A DNA stretch of 14,499 nt from Melioribacteraceae bacterium (GTDB lineage: Bacteria; Bacteroidota; Ignavibacteria; Ignavibacteriales; Melioribacteraceae): contig JALNXG010000081.1 of assembly GCA_023230485.1 (NCBI GenBank), positions 1 to 14,499 on the forward strand, read 5' to 3'. Below are positions 14,416 to 14,499 of this stretch, one piece after another (position 1 is the first letter of the stretch; every line of letters starts with the position of its first letter). The translations under genes and the position numbers were made by a program. The notes under the pieces were generated by a model. That model ran no database searches. It saw only the letters and a list, made by a program, of their open reading frames with translations, and was not told the origin of the DNA.

Positions 14416-14499
14416 TGGAACTCCTCATTTTGGATAACATTAAAAATAAGAAAAAATTTCAATTATTATTAATAATCATAGTGTAAGGTTTTATTTACA

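Noticed and set aside
1..14499. CRISPR array or insertion sequence
   Set aside because: No regularly spaced repeats and no transposase-like protein were seen on either strand.

Overview
The window is AT-rich DNA, most likely from a bacterium of the Bacteroidota/Chlorobiota/Ignavibacteriota group. Three things point there: a promoter with a TTG-type -33 box and a TAnnTTTG -7 box (7168-7199), a patatin/POTRA/beta-barrel outer-membrane protein that implies a diderm envelope, and a propeller-type S9 peptidase of the kind common in that group. The assignment is an inference; no marker gene fixes the species.

Layout: a tRNA-Thr(TGT) lies on the minus strand at the left edge. It is followed by a 434-base gap containing a long imperfect hairpin, then a minus-strand DUF21/CBS/CorC-HlyC membrane protein (509-1834). 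From about 1900 to 8024 is a compact phage-like island. Its right-pointing operon (2029-5653) encodes a Mu-I-like protease/scaffold, a major capsid protein, an unrecognised head-region protein, two DUF2190-type capsid cement proteins, a holin-like two-helix protein and an M15-type endolysin. A left-pointing pair encodes an HTH-S24 repressor and a protein with a SWIM-like CxC..CxH motif. A right-pointing pair encodes a ribbon-helix-helix protein and an unknown 202-residue protein. A 15-base motif next to the repressor promoter recurs, inverted, upstream of the capsid operon, so both probably answer to the same repressor. No terminase, portal, tail, replication or integrase gene is visible in the island.

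To the right, a MASE1-type sensor histidine kinase is broken by an internal deletion plus frame change inside its phospho-acceptor domain. Convergent to it are a patatin-like phospholipase with POTRA and beta-barrel domains (9630-12107, minus strand) and an S9 prolyl-oligopeptidase-type peptidase (12364-14415, minus strand) with a good intrinsic terminator.

The most interesting system is the island. It keeps an intact capsid, decoration and lysis set under phage-type repression but has no visible means of packaging DNA or building a tail. It could be a degraded prophage, a capsid-carrying satellite that depends on a helper phage, or a domesticated capsid/particle-release cassette; sequence alone does not decide between these.
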